DNA from: Edaphobacter lichenicola
Lineage (GTDB): Bacteria > Acidobacteriota > Terriglobia > Terriglobales > Acidobacteriaceae
NCBI RefSeq assembly: GCF_025264645.1
Contig: NZ_CP073696.1
Coordinates: 2,914,001-2,978,000 of the forward strand
Direction: 5' to 3'
DNA length: 64,000 nucleotides
Position 1 is the stretch's first letter. The number at the start of each line of letters is the position of its first letter. The notes beneath the pieces are model-generated. The model did no database searches. It had not been told where the DNA came from and saw only the letters and a program-made list of their open reading frames with translations. Position numbers and translations under genes: made by a program. Positions 53,565 to 63,800 of the stretch are shown here, piece by piece.

Positions 53565-55403
53565 ATGAACGATATCCAACATCCCGCCGTCTCCGGCGCA
53601 AGGAGTGACAGCGCAACGGCAATGCGGCTCCAGCAATACCTGAAACTGCCGACCGCGGCGACCATACGCGAGTTTATTGTCCTCTTCGTTGCAACCATCT
53701 TCCTGCTGCTCTATGGCTTGGTTCCAGTCTTCGGTGGTGATCAGTTGGGCCTGGTAGGCGCAGACGAGCCGAGATACGCCCAGATCGCGAGAGAGATGCT
53801 TACCGCTCACTCCGAGGCCTGCCACGAAGTCAACGCGAAGATGGTCCCTCGCAGCCTTCGGTTAGAGGATATCCGCAACTCTTTCCACTGCATCGCCGGC
53901 GGTACGGTCACGCCGATTCTTTACGGCAAGCCCTGGCTCGAAAAGCCAGCCCTCTATTATTGGCGCGCCATGAGCTTCTTCAAAGAGTTCGGCGTCTCCG
54001 ACTGGACTGCCCGCCTTCCGTCCTCCTCTGCAACTCTTGCCCTCGTCGTTTTGGTCTTCCTTCACATGCGTCGATTCCGCCCCGGCGGCCACCTCGACGC
54101 CGCACTGATCACCGCCTCCTGCGTAGCCATCGTCAGCTTCGCTCGTGGAGCATCCACCGACATGCAACTGGCGGCGCCCTTCTGCATTGGCATGCTCGGC
54201 TGGTATGCCTGGTACGAGACCGGCAAAAAATTCTGGCTGTTTGACCTCTACTTCTTCGGCGCGGCCGCAACGCTCGCCAAAGGTCCCGTCGCTCCCTTTC
54301 TTGCGCTTTCAATCATCCTTCTGTTTGCCGGTCTACGGCGCGAATGGTCCCTCCTTCGTCGCACAATCTGGTGGCCTGGCGTCATGTTGTACCTGTTGAT
54401 GGTGCTGCCTTGGTTCCTCGCCGTACAGAAACGCAATCCGACTTTCTACCGCCTCTTCTTTCTCGAACACAATCTGGAACGCTTCGCCACCAACCGCTTT
54501 CAACACCACCAGCCTTTCTGGTACTACATCGCAGTTCTTTTGGTTGGCCTGATGCCCTGGACCGTCATAGCCATTCGAGCCCTGGTCGATTCGGTCGAAG
54601 TCTCCATCGCCGAATGGAAGGTGCGGCACAACCCGCAACGTTATCTTGGTCACACGCGCGCCGGCGACGCCTTTCCCGAGTTCCTGGTTCTTTGGGCGCT
54701 CTTCCCGATCGTCTTCTTTTCCTTCTCCGGATCGAAGTTGCCCGGCTACATTCTCCCATCGATTCCTCCACTCACCATCCTGACTGCGGACTACCTGAAT
54801 CGCAGCCGCCGCGATGGTCTGCCGCGATGGCTTCTTTGGGCTCACGCCGCAACCTGTGGTCTGCTGGTCTTCGTACTCGCCCTGGCTCCGCAGCACATGA
54901 AGTACGAGACCCTCATTCCTTCGACACAGTGGCTACTGATCGCAGGTGCCGCGGCCCTCATCTTTGGAGCAGTCGTCTTTCTGACCATACGTCGCTGGGG
55001 GATCCCGCAAGTCTGCAACGTCACCCTGCTGCCGATTCTTGCGATGCTTGTCTTTCTTCTGGGTTTTTACGGAAAAGAACTTGACGTGAACTATTCTGCT
55101 CGTCCTCTTGCCCGCGAGATCCAGCAACAGGCCCCCAACGTAACGCTTGTCGCCACCGACCAAATTCCTGGCAGCACCGCCTCCGCTATCAAGCGGGACA
55201 TGGACTACGGGCTCGCGTTCTACCGCAACCAACCGCTGGTCCACTACAGTACCGACGGCGTGCCTGCGGCCGAGCACCTGCTCGTCATTCGGGCAAACGA
55301 CGACGCAGAACTGAGTCACTGGCTCGCCGGCCGCGTCTATAAACCTCTTTTCCTCTATGAGTCACAAGGCCTTGAAGTCTACCGCGTCTACGCCCAACCT
55401 TAA
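53565..55403 (+). CDS. ArnT-like (GT83/PMT-type) membrane glycosyltransferase
   Basis: A 612-residue polytopic protein with about 11-13 membrane segments. The first large periplasmic loop starts with GADEPRYAQIAREML, the acidic motif of lipid-linked-sugar glycosyltransferases, and continues with GKPWLEKPALYYW. A later LKGP-like AKGPVAPFLAL and PWF are also typical. It probably transfers a sugar from an undecaprenyl phosphate donor to lipid A or another envelope acceptor. It starts 27 nt after nrnA. Confidence 0.85.
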   Translation: MNDIQHPAVSGARSDSATAMRLQQYLKLPTAATIREFIVLFVATIFLLLYGLVPVFGGDQLGLVGADEPRYAQIAREMLTAHSEACHEVNAKMVPRSLRLEDIRNSFHCIAGGTVTPILYGKPWLEKPALYYWRAMSFFKEFGVSDWTARLPSSSATLALVVLVFLHMRRFRPGGHLDAALITASCVAIVSFARGASTDMQLAAPFCIGMLGWYAWYETGKKFWLFDLYFFGAAATLAKGPVAPFLALSIILLFAGLRREWSLLRRTIWWPGVMLYLLMVLPWFLAVQKRNPTFYRLFFLEHNLERFATNRFQHHQPFWYYIAVLLVGLMPWTVIAIRALVDSVEVSIAEWKVRHNPQRYLGHTRAGDAFPEFLVLWALFPIVFFSFSGSKLPGYILPSIPPLTILTADYLNRSRRDGLPRWLLWAHAATCGLLVFVLALAPQHMKYETLIPSTQWLLIAGAAALIFGAVVFLTIRRWGIPQVCNVTLLPILAMLVFLLGFYGKELDVNYSARPLAREIQQQAPNVTLVATDQIPGSTASAIKRDMDYGLAFYRNQPLVHYSTDGVPAAEHLLVIRANDDAELSHWLAGRVYKPLFLYESQGLEVYRVYAQP

Positions 55404-55485
55404 AGTTCCGCGACCGGGTGCCTGACCTAACACTCACTCATCTCCTGGGAAATCCTATAAGCTCAACGGAGACTTCCCAAAGGGT

Positions 55486-56475
55486 ATGACTGTCGCCACC
55501 CAACTCGAGATCCTCGACCTGCGCCACTTCTCCGCGCGTCAGTTGCGTCCCTTGCTGGAGACCGAATCGCGCATCTGGGACCAGCGCCTCCGATGGAACT
55601 ATCAAAGCTCCACAGAGCTTCTGCTTCAATATCTCGACTCCCGCATTCTGCCTGGCTTTGTTGCTCTCGACCGAGGCCGTATCTGCGGCTTTGCCTTTTG
55701 CGTCTACGAAGGACAGAAAGCCGTCGTAGGGGATGCCTTCGCCGTTGCAAATGATCCAACGCAGGCGCTTCAAATTACGCAGACTCTCCTCCACCATCTG
55801 CTCCAACTCTTACAGAACTCTCCTGGCATTCAGCGAATCGAATCGCAGCTGCTGCTCTACGACACCGGCTCGATCAACAGCCCATTTGTCGCGGCTGGCT
55901 TCTCAATGTATCCGCGGCTGTTCATGGAGTACGATCTCCGACTCGCGCCCGGCTTCACCGTGACTAAGACCGGCGATCAACATGAATCGAAGCTCCCCAG
56001 CCAGTTTGAACTGACACGGTGGTCCATTGACTTCTATCAAGCTGCCGCGGAGTTGATCCATGAATGCTACCTCGGACACATCGACGCACGCATCAACGAT
56101 CAGTACTGCTCTCTGCACGGCTCTCTAAGGTTTCTTCACAATATAGTTCGCTTTCCCGGCTGTGGCGTCTTCGACCCCAACGCCTCCTGGGTGTTACGCG
56201 ATCGGCACACCGGCGCGCTTGTCGGAATGTTGCTCTGCTCCCGCGTATCGAGCAATGTCGGTCACATTACCCAACTCTGCATTGCACCGGCTCACCGCGG
56301 GCATGGCCTCGGCCGAACGCTGCTGGGCCATTGCATTCGCCATCTTGCAAGTCTAAACTTCGCTGCCATCACCCTCACAGTCACCGAGGCCAATCATCAG
56401 GCAGTGAAGCTATACGAAGACCTCGGATTCTTTACCCGCCACCGCTTCGATGCGATGGTCTTGGACAAGTCCTAG
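55486..56475 (+). CDS. Two-domain GNAT N-acetyltransferase
   Basis: A 329-residue protein. The C-terminal half has the acetyl-CoA loop APAHRGHGLGRTLL preceded by HITQLCI and followed by TLTVTEANHQAVKLYEDLGF, a complete GNAT core. The N-terminal half (about 1-150: FVALDRGRICGFAFCVYEGQKAVVGDAFA) looks like a second, degenerate GNAT domain. Substrate unknown. It starts 82 nt after the glycosyltransferase gene. Confidence 0.8.
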   Translation: MTVATQLEILDLRHFSARQLRPLLETESRIWDQRLRWNYQSSTELLLQYLDSRILPGFVALDRGRICGFAFCVYEGQKAVVGDAFAVANDPTQALQITQTLLHHLLQLLQNSPGIQRIESQLLLYDTGSINSPFVAAGFSMYPRLFMEYDLRLAPGFTVTKTGDQHESKLPSQFELTRWSIDFYQAAAELIHECYLGHIDARINDQYCSLHGSLRFLHNIVRFPGCGVFDPNASWVLRDRHTGALVGMLLCSRVSSNVGHITQLCIAPAHRGHGLGRTLLGHCIRHLASLNFAAITLTVTEANHQAVKLYEDLGFFTRHRFDAMVLDKS

Positions 56476-56526
56476 GACAAGTTTCAGATAATCGTAGGCA
56501 AATCCTACCTATCCACTCACCTCGAA

Positions 56527-58053
56527 CTATTCAACGTGATAGTTCGGAGCCTCGCGTGTGATGATCACATCGTGTACGTGGCTCTCGCGCAGGCCGGCAT
56601 TCGAGATGCGAATAAACCGAGCGTTCGCCTGTAACTCCGCGATCGTCCCGCACCCCAGATACCCCATCCCTGACCGAAGCCCTCCGACAAGCTGATACAC
56701 CATCCCCTCAAGCGGGCCACGATGCGGTACGCGCCCTTCGATCCCCTCCGGCACAAACTTCGCCAACCGGTTCGAGCCACTGTTCTCCCGAGCCGTCAGT
56801 GACGGACGCTCTGTGCTCGCTGCATCTTCCATATCGTCCTTACTCTGGAAATATCGCTCGCCCGAGCCTTGCGCCATCGCCGACAACGAACCCATCCCGC
56901 GATAAGCCTTGAACGAGCGCCCCTGATACAGAATCGTCTCGCCCGGGCTCTCATCCACGCCAGCAAACAATGACCCCATCATCACAACGCTTGCCCCGGC
57001 AGCAATCGCCTTGGTCACATCGCCGGAGTACTTGATTCCGCCATCCGCAATAATCGGAATCCCTCGCTCCTGCCCTGCACGATAAGCTTCTGAGATGGCA
57101 GTAATCTGCGGCATTCCAGCCCCGGTCACCATGCGCGTGGTGCAGATCGAACCAGGTCCAATCCCTACCTTGACTGCATCGGCCCCGGCATCCATCAGTG
57201 CAATCGCGCCCTCATACGTAGCAATATTTCCGGCAAGCACATCGATCTGTGGAAACGCCTTCTTCACCTCCGTAACCGCCTCTAGCACGCGCGAAGAGTG
57301 CCCATGCGCTGAATCAATCGCCAGCGCATCCACCCTCGCCGCGACCAGCGCTGCAGCTCGCTCCAGAAAGTCTCCAGTCGCCCCAATCGCGCCCGCCACG
57401 CGCAGCCGTCCCTGGCTGTCCTTCGAAGCATTCGGATACTTCAACTTCTTCTGAATATCCTTGACCGTGATCAGACCCTTCAATTCGTAGTCGTCGTTGA
57501 CGACCAGCAACTTCTCGACACGATGCTGATGCAGGATCTGTTCTGCCTGCTCCAATGTCGTTCCGACCGGCACCGTGATCAGGTTTGTCTTCGTCATCAC
57601 GGAGTCAATCGACAGATCGGTCCGCGACACAAACCGCAGGTCGCGATTCGTCAAAATTCCCACCAGCTTTTTATTCTTCGTCACCGGCACACCGGAGATC
57701 TTGTAGCGCCGCATTACATCCAGCGCATCCGCGATCGTCTGATCGGGCACCACCGTCACCGGGTCCACGATCATCCCACTCTCCGACCGCTTCACCTTGT
57801 CGATCTCTCCCGCCTGTTGCTCCACGGTCAAATTGCGGTGCACGACACCCAGCCCACCCTGCTGTGCCATCGCAATCGCCAGACGAGCCTCCGTTACCGT
57901 ATCCATCGCAGCCGACATCAGCGGCGTACTCAGCGTGATATTGCGTGTCAACTGCGTCTGGGTGCTCACTTGCGTCGGAACAACATCGCTATAAGCAGGC
58001 ACAAGGAGAACATCATCAAACGTAAGGGCGTCAGGAATCGGGGAGATAATCAT
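56527..58053 (-). CDS. guaB: Inosine-5'-monophosphate dehydrogenase
   Basis: A 508-residue IMPDH, which oxidises IMP to XMP, the committed step of GMP synthesis. The N-terminal [15 protein letters not shown], two CBS domains (about 97-215: [22 protein letters not shown]), the catalytic loop [17 protein letters not shown] with its Cys, and the flap region [12 protein letters not shown] are present. Length is typical. It is convergent with the GNAT gene and divergent from rimP. Confidence 0.96.
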   Translation of the reverse strand: MIISPIPDALTFDDVLLVPAYSDVVPTQVSTQTQLTRNITLSTPLMSAAMDTVTEARLAIAMAQQGGLGVVHRNLTVEQQAGEIDKVKRSESGMIVDPVTVVPDQTIADALDVMRRYKISGVPVTKNKKLVGILTNRDLRFVSRTDLSIDSVMTKTNLITVPVGTTLEQAEQILHQHRVEKLLVVNDDYELKGLITVKDIQKKLKYPNASKDSQGRLRVAGAIGATGDFLERAAALVAARVDALAIDSAHGHSSRVLEAVTEVKKAFPQIDVLAGNIATYEGAIALMDAGADAVKVGIGPGSICTTRMVTGAGMPQITAISEAYRAGQERGIPIIADGGIKYSGDVTKAIAAGASVVMMGSLFAGVDESPGETILYQGRSFKAYRGMGSLSAMAQGSGERYFQSKDDMEDAASTERPSLTARENSGSNRLAKFVPEGIEGRVPHRGPLEGMVYQLVGGLRSGMGYLGCGTIAELQANARFIRISNAGLRESHVHDVIITREAPNYHVE

Positions 58054-58231
58054 ATTTTTATGGTTCCGGGCGATGAGCCGGGCTTACAGGAAGCCTGAAT
58101 TTCGCGGGATTTCATCGATTGTAGAGTCGCAAACGACCCATAGCAAATCAGATGGCCGAATTTCACGAAAGTTTCGTGCCCTGCTCATCACCTGCCGTTG
58201 GTTCGTCGCTGCCAACAGATAGGCGCTGCTA

Positions 58232-58260
58232 TTGAATTCCGCGAAAACTAGTTGTATCAT
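58232..58260 (+). promoter_or_regulatory. Putative promoter of the rimP-nusA-infB operon
   Basis: TTGAAT (58232-58237) and TATCAT (58255-58260) are separated by exactly 17 bp. Transcription would start near 58267, about 140 nt before the rimP ATG. An inverted repeat AACTAG-N10-CTAGTT (58246-58267) brackets the -10 box and could be an operator. Confidence 0.6.
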
Positions 58261-58266
58261 CCTAGT

Positions 58267-58409
58267 TGCAGACGATTTTGTTCCGTCGTAAGAATGAGAG
58301 CCGTGATCGCACCGGTGATTTGACGGAAGAGATGAGTGGGCTAAAGCCCACTTTTTATTTGCTTTAAAAACGTTTGTGCACACGGGACCATTGCACCGAA
58401 ATAAAGCTT
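58267..58409 (+). ncRNA. Structured rimP leader with internal terminator (possible attenuator)
   Basis: The predicted leader contains a long-range 7-bp stem TTCCGTC (58281-58287) with GACGGAA (58322-58328) closing a purine-rich internal region. It is followed directly by an intrinsic terminator at 58335-58356. rimP starts about 55 nt later. Premature termination here would limit the operon, which encodes the termination factor NusA. Confidence 0.5.
58335..58356 (+). terminator. Intrinsic terminator in the rimP leader
   Basis: Stem AGTGGGC / GCCCACT (7 bp) with loop TAAA, followed by TTTTATTT. It lies upstream of rimP and downstream of the operon promoter, so it would cause premature termination unless antiterminated. 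Confidence 0.75.
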
Positions 58410-58991
58410 ATGGCAGTCCAGGTAGATCAAATTCGAGCAACCGCGGAGCGTGTCGCTGCCTCCCACAACCTGGAGCTTGTTGATCTCGAGTTTCAAGGCG
58501 GCGTCAAATTTCGTACCTTGCGCGTCTTTGTAGAAAAAAACGCAGCAGAACGGGCCAAGCTGGCCGAACTCGCTGCAAGTGAAGCGGAGACGAATCTTCC
58601 GAAGGGCGTGCCGGTCGAGATGCTCTCAGGCGTTACTCATGAGGACTGCGCAGTGTTTGCGCAGGATTTTGGCACGGTGCTCGACGTTGAAGACCTGATT
58701 CCGGGGGCGGAGTACACCTTGGAGGTCTCTTCGCCTGGCTTGGAACGCAAGTTGCTTCGCCCCGCAGACTACATCCGGTTTCAGGGCAGTCTGGTCAAAC
58801 TCCAGACCTTTACTCCGGTCAACAAGAACAGGCAGTGGCAAGGCCGTTTGACGAAGTTCACAGACGGTGTACTGACGATCGACCTTTCTGCCGTCAAACA
58901 GAAGGGCAAGGCAAAGAAGGCCGTGACAGAATCGACAGTCGACATCGCTCTGGCGAACGTCGAAAAGGCAAATCTGGTCGCGGAGATTTAG
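58410..58991 (+). CDS. rimP: Ribosome maturation factor RimP
   Basis: A 193-residue RimP that helps 30S subunit assembly. The N-terminal domain starts VDQIRATAERVAASHNLELVDLEF, then RTLRVFVEK, and the C-terminal part contains GAEYTLEVSSPGLERKLLRPADYIRF, the conserved family motif. The C-terminus is basic. ATG at 58410 is preferred; an open frame from 58374 adds 12 residues. It heads the rimP-nusA-infB operon; nusA follows 89 nt later. Confidence 0.94.
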   Translation: MAVQVDQIRATAERVAASHNLELVDLEFQGGVKFRTLRVFVEKNAAERAKLAELAASEAETNLPKGVPVEMLSGVTHEDCAVFAQDFGTVLDVEDLIPGAEYTLEVSSPGLERKLLRPADYIRFQGSLVKLQTFTPVNKNRQWQGRLTKFTDGVLTIDLSAVKQKGKAKKAVTESTVDIALANVEKANLVAEI

Positions 58992-59080
58992 AAGCTGTTC
59001 GCACCACAGGCAGCCTTCGAATCAGTAAACAAACAGAGATAACCCGGTGAACTCCGGGCAAAAGTAAGGACGAGTGAGCG

Positions 59081-60673
59081 ATGGCAAGTGTTTTGTATCA
59101 ATCGATTGAGACGTTGAGCCGCGATAAGGGCATTGAGCCGGCTGTTGTAGTGGGCGCCGTCGAGGACGCGATCGCGCTAGCCACGCGCAAGTATTACAAA
59201 ACGCAGGAGAATATGCGCGCCGAGATGGACCGCGAAACCGGCGAAATCCGCGCCTATGTCTTCAAGACGGTGGTCGAAACTCCTGAACAGGTCGAGGACG
59301 ACATCAACCAGATGACACTCGAGCAGGCGCGCGAACTCGCTCCCGAGGTTGAGGTCGGCGGCGAACTGCGGTTCTACAAGGACACTACCCCTCTAGGCCG
59401 TATTGCCGCCCAGATGGCAAAGCAGGTCATCTTCCAAAAGGTTCGCGAAGCCGAACGCGACACCGTCTTCAACGAGTACAACCATCGCGCGGGCGAGGTC
59501 CTTACCGCTACCGTCAAGCGCCTCGAGCCCATGGACGTCATCTTTGATCTGGGGAAGGCCGAAGCCCGTATGCCCAAGCGGGAGCAGTCTCGCCTGGAGC
59601 AGTTTGCCGTCGGCGAACGCGTCCGTGTGGTTCTTCTCCGCGTCGACCGCGCCGCCAAAGGTCCGCAGGTCATTGTCTCCCGCGCCGCGCCAGCTTTGGT
59701 CCAGAACCTCTTCCAGAGTGAAGTGCCTGAGATCTATGACGGCACCGTCAGCATCAGAGCCATCGCCCGCGAAGCAGGCGAGCGCACCAAGATCGCCGTC
59801 ATGAGCCGCGACAAGGATGTCGACCCCGTCGGCGCCTGCGTCGGCATGAAAGGCATGCGCGTCCAGTCCATCATCCGCGAACTGCGGGGCGAAAAGATCG
59901 ACATCATCGAGTTTTCAGAAGAGATCACCACCTTCGCCGAAAAGGCTCTGCAGCCGGCCAAGGTGAGTCGTGTCTCGATCACCGACCTGGCCGAAAAACA
60001 GATCGAAGTCATCGTCGACGACACGCAACTCTCGCTCGCCATCGGCAAAAAGGGACAGAACGTCCGCCTCGCCGCCAAGCTCCTCCAGTGGAAGATCGAC
60101 ATCAAGAGCGAAGAGGAGAAGCGTCAGGAGGTCGAGAGCCAGATGCAGGCCATGAGCGGTGGTCCGACGACCCCGATCGAGCAGGTCTCCGAACTCGGCG
60201 ACGCCATCCTCGAAAAACTCATCGCAGCCGGTATCACCACCGTCGAAGCCCTCGCCGACATGACCCCCGAACAGCTCGAGGAAGTTCCCGGCATCGGCGA
60301 AAAGACGGTAGAAAAGATCTCCGTCGCCGTTCGTCACTACTTCGGTCAGTACGAAGAGGGCGAAGAGCGTCCAGTCGCAGTCTCTCTCGCATCTGAGAGA
60401 GAGGCCGCAGAACCACAAGAGGGCTCCATGGAAAAGACACCAGAGGCAATTCTTGCTGAAGAAGCAGGCATCGGCACTGCGGAAGAGGTTAGCAATCTCT
60501 CGGCCGAAGATATCGCAGACAGCGAGGAGATCGATTCGGTCAGCGATGCCTTCAGCGACGCGGACGCCCGAGAAGAACAGATCGAATTGGACAACGACTC
60601 CGTAGACAGCCTGGTGAATGAGAGCCAGGAAAACTCGGATGAAGGTATCGACGACGGAAACGATCGTGGTTAG
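59081..60673 (+). CDS. nusA: Transcription termination/antitermination factor NusA
   Basis: A 530-residue NusA. An N-terminal RNAP-binding domain (about 1-130), an S1 domain (GEVLTATVKRLEPMDVIFDLGKAEARMPKREQ), and two KH domains (GACVGMKGMRVQSIIRELRGEKIDII; LSLAIGKKGQNVRLAAKL) are followed by one helix-hairpin-helix segment (LEEVPGIGEKTVEKI). The last about 90 residues are strongly acidic. AAGGA lies 10 nt before the ATG. NusA controls pausing and termination and is often autoregulated. Neither ylxR nor an L7Ae-type gene lies between it and infB. Confidence 0.96.
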   Translation: MASVLYQSIETLSRDKGIEPAVVVGAVEDAIALATRKYYKTQENMRAEMDRETGEIRAYVFKTVVETPEQVEDDINQMTLEQARELAPEVEVGGELRFYKDTTPLGRIAAQMAKQVIFQKVREAERDTVFNEYNHRAGEVLTATVKRLEPMDVIFDLGKAEARMPKREQSRLEQFAVGERVRVVLLRVDRAAKGPQVIVSRAAPALVQNLFQSEVPEIYDGTVSIRAIAREAGERTKIAVMSRDKDVDPVGACVGMKGMRVQSIIRELRGEKIDIIEFSEEITTFAEKALQPAKVSRVSITDLAEKQIEVIVDDTQLSLAIGKKGQNVRLAAKLLQWKIDIKSEEEKRQEVESQMQAMSGGPTTPIEQVSELGDAILEKLIAAGITTVEALADMTPEQLEEVPGIGEKTVEKISVAVRHYFGQYEEGEERPVAVSLASEREAAEPQEGSMEKTPEAILAEEAGIGTAEEVSNLSAEDIADSEEIDSVSDAFSDADAREEQIELDNDSVDSLVNESQENSDEGIDDGNDRG

Positions 60674-60809
60674 TCAGTTCAGCCACGCGCCACAGCATTC
60701 CCTGGATCGCAACTGCTGCAAATCCAGTGAGAGCACTTACAATAAAGATTCCTGCAACGATGAGGCTGCTATGAACAGCTAACCGCGCAGGGCAAGCGAA
60801 AAGGGACGG

Positions 60810-63800
60810 ATGAGCAAAGTTCGAATTAACGATCTGGCACGAGAACTGGAAGTAAAGAGCAGGCCTATTCTGGACGCGCTCGAAGCGATTGGCGTGTCTG
60901 GAAAGACTCACTCCAGCTCGATTGAAGCCGATCAGGCCGAAAGAGTTCGGGATTACTTCAAAAACGGCGGAAGAAGCAGCGGTTCGAACCGGCAGCAGGT
61001 TGATACAAAGCCCAAGTTCGACCTCTCCAAGGTCTCCAAGCCAGGCGATGCCCTGAAGGCTATCCTCGAGCGCAAGCAGGCCGAGGCTACAGCAAAAGCT
61101 GCACCGCCGCCACGCCCCACTCCCGTTGTTGCGCCGCCCCCGGCAAGCACAGTGGTCGCCGCGCCCCCTCGCGTGGTTGCAACGCCTGCTGCCAGCACAG
61201 CCCCGGTAGCGCCACCTGTAACCCATGTAGCACCAGCGCACGCAACGCCTGCAGCATCGGCACCTGCAGCACCTCGGCGCATCGTTCCGCTTCCTCGCCA
61301 GGGTGCAAACATCGTCGCTCCTGCGCCCTCTCCAGCTATAGCGAGCAGACCACCCGCCGGCCCGGTTATCGCTCGTCCAGTAGTCGTCGCCGCGCCGGCC
61401 ATCGCCGCGCCAGCCGCTGAACGCCCGGCGGCAGTGACTCCGCCAGTCGTCGTGGCGCCGTCAGTGGCAAGACCTGCAGCTCCGGCACCCCCGGCAGCCG
61501 AGGTTACGCCAGCTTCAAAACCGGTGACCCCAACCGCTCCTCAAGCCGAAGCAGTAACGCCACAAGCACCGGTCGCAGAGGCCCCTGCCGTGACGGCAGA
61601 GGCCGAAGCTGCCCCATCGGCTCCCGCCACACCTCCAGGACCGCCTGTCCGACGTGTCATTATGCCTCAGACTGGCCCGCGCCCCATCTACACAGCGCCA
61701 CCAGTCGCTCCGGGAACACCGCAGCGCGGTCGCCCCATCTTTGAGCGGCCCCGTCCACAGGCCCCCGGCGCTCCTGGCTCACGTCCAATGTCTTCGGGCG
61801 CTCCTGGCGCTCGCCGTCCGATGCACCCGACCCGTACCTTCCCTGGAGGCCCAGGTGGTCCAGGCGGCGCACCAGGCCGTCCCGGATTCACCCCCGGCGG
61901 CGCTCGCCCAGGCTTTGGCGCACCACGTCCCGGCTTCGGAGCTCGTCCAGGCGCACCTGGCGGCGCTCCCGGAGTAATGCCCGGTCCTGGCGAGGGCATG
62001 CGCCCTGCTGCGCGCCCCGGCCAACGCCGTGGCGGACAACGCTACGAGAAGACCAAGGAAGGCCCAATGAAGGGCTTCCAGCCGCCACCACGCTTTGGTG
62101 GGGCTCCAGTCTCGCGCGAGCCGTTGCCGATTACCCGCACCATCACGGTCACGGAAGGTATCAGCGTTAAGGACCTCGCCGAAAAGCTCGACGTTCGCGG
62201 TAAGGACCTCATCGCTACCCTTCTCATGAAGGGCGTCTTCGTCACCGTCAACCAGTCCCTCGAGGGCGAGCTCGTCAAGGATGTCGCCCGTCAGTTCGGT
62301 GCCGACGCCACTATCATCTCGGTCGAAGAGCAGCTCGAGAACGAGGCCATCGAAGGCTTCCTCGAAGACACCACTGGCATGGTCGAAGTCGTCCGCTCGC
62401 CCGTCGTTACTGTCATGGGCCACGTCGACCACGGTAAAACCTCGCTCCTCGACGCTATCCGCTCCACCGACGTCGCAGGCGGCGAAGCCGGAGGCATCAC
62501 CCAGCACATCGGCGCCTACAAGGTCAAAATCACCAAGCCCGACTCTCCCGCCTTTGGTCGCGAGATCGTCTTCCTCGATACCCCAGGTCACGAGGCCTTC
62601 ACCCGCATGCGAGCACGCGGCGCCAAGGTCACGGACATTGTCGTCATCGTGGTCGCAGCCGACGACGGTGTTATGCCTCAGACCCTTGAGGCCATCGACC
62701 ATGCTCGCGCCGCGAACGTGCCAATCATCGTCGCGGTCAACAAGATTGATAAACCCGAAGCTAACCCGTCGAGGATCATCCAGCAGCTCGCCACGCGCGG
62801 CCTGCAGCCTGCCAATCAGGGCGGCGACACCGAGTTCGTCGAAGTCTCCGCGAAGAAGCACATCAACCTCGATAAGCTTGAAGAGATGATCTGCCTCGTC
62901 GCCGACGTCAACGAACAGAAGGCACAGCCAGACCGCCCTGCTGTCGGTACCGTCATCGAAGCCAAGCTCGACCGTGGCCGCGGCGCCGTCGCAAGCATCC
63001 TCGTACAGAACGGTACCCTCCGCACTGGCGACAGCTACATCGTTGGCAACACCTTCGGTAAGATCCGTGCCATGTTCGATGACCGTGGCCGGCCTATCAC
63101 CGAAGCTGGTCCCTCCACCCCTGTCGAGATCCTTGGTCTCGAGGGCATGCCTGATGCAGGCGACACCTTCCTCGTCATGGCAGATCGCGACAAGGCCAAG
63201 GGCATCGCCCAGTACCGCAAGATGAAGGAGCGCGAGGCACAACTTGCCAAGAGCTCCCGCGTCTCGCTCGAAGGCCTCGCCGAACAGATCAAGCAGGCTG
63301 GCATGAAGGATCTGAACCTGATCCTCAAGGGCGACGTGCAGGGTTCGGTCGAAGTTCTTGCCGACTCTCTGCAGCGCATGTCCACCGAGAAGGTTCGCGT
63401 TCGTGTCCTTCACTCCGGTGTCGGTGCTATCACCGAGTCGGATGTCCTGCTCGCCTCCGCTTCGAACGCCGTCGTCATCGGCTTCAACGTTCGGCCAGAT
63501 CGCAAGGCCGGGGAAGTTGCCGAGCGCGAAAACGTTGAGATTCGTCTGCACTCGATCATCTACGAGCTGCAGGACGAGATCACCAAGGCGATGTATGGTC
63601 TCCTCGAGCCGGTATTCAAGGAGAACTACGCCGGCCGCGCCGAAGTGCTCAACGTCTTCAAGATCACAAAGGTCGGTCAGATCGCGGGTTGCCGTGTCAC
63701 CGATGGCCTCATCAAACGCGATCAGCAGGTACGTCTGCTGCGCGAAGGCGCCGAGGTCTGGAAGGGCAAGATCGCTTCGCTCAAGCGCTTCAAAGACGAC

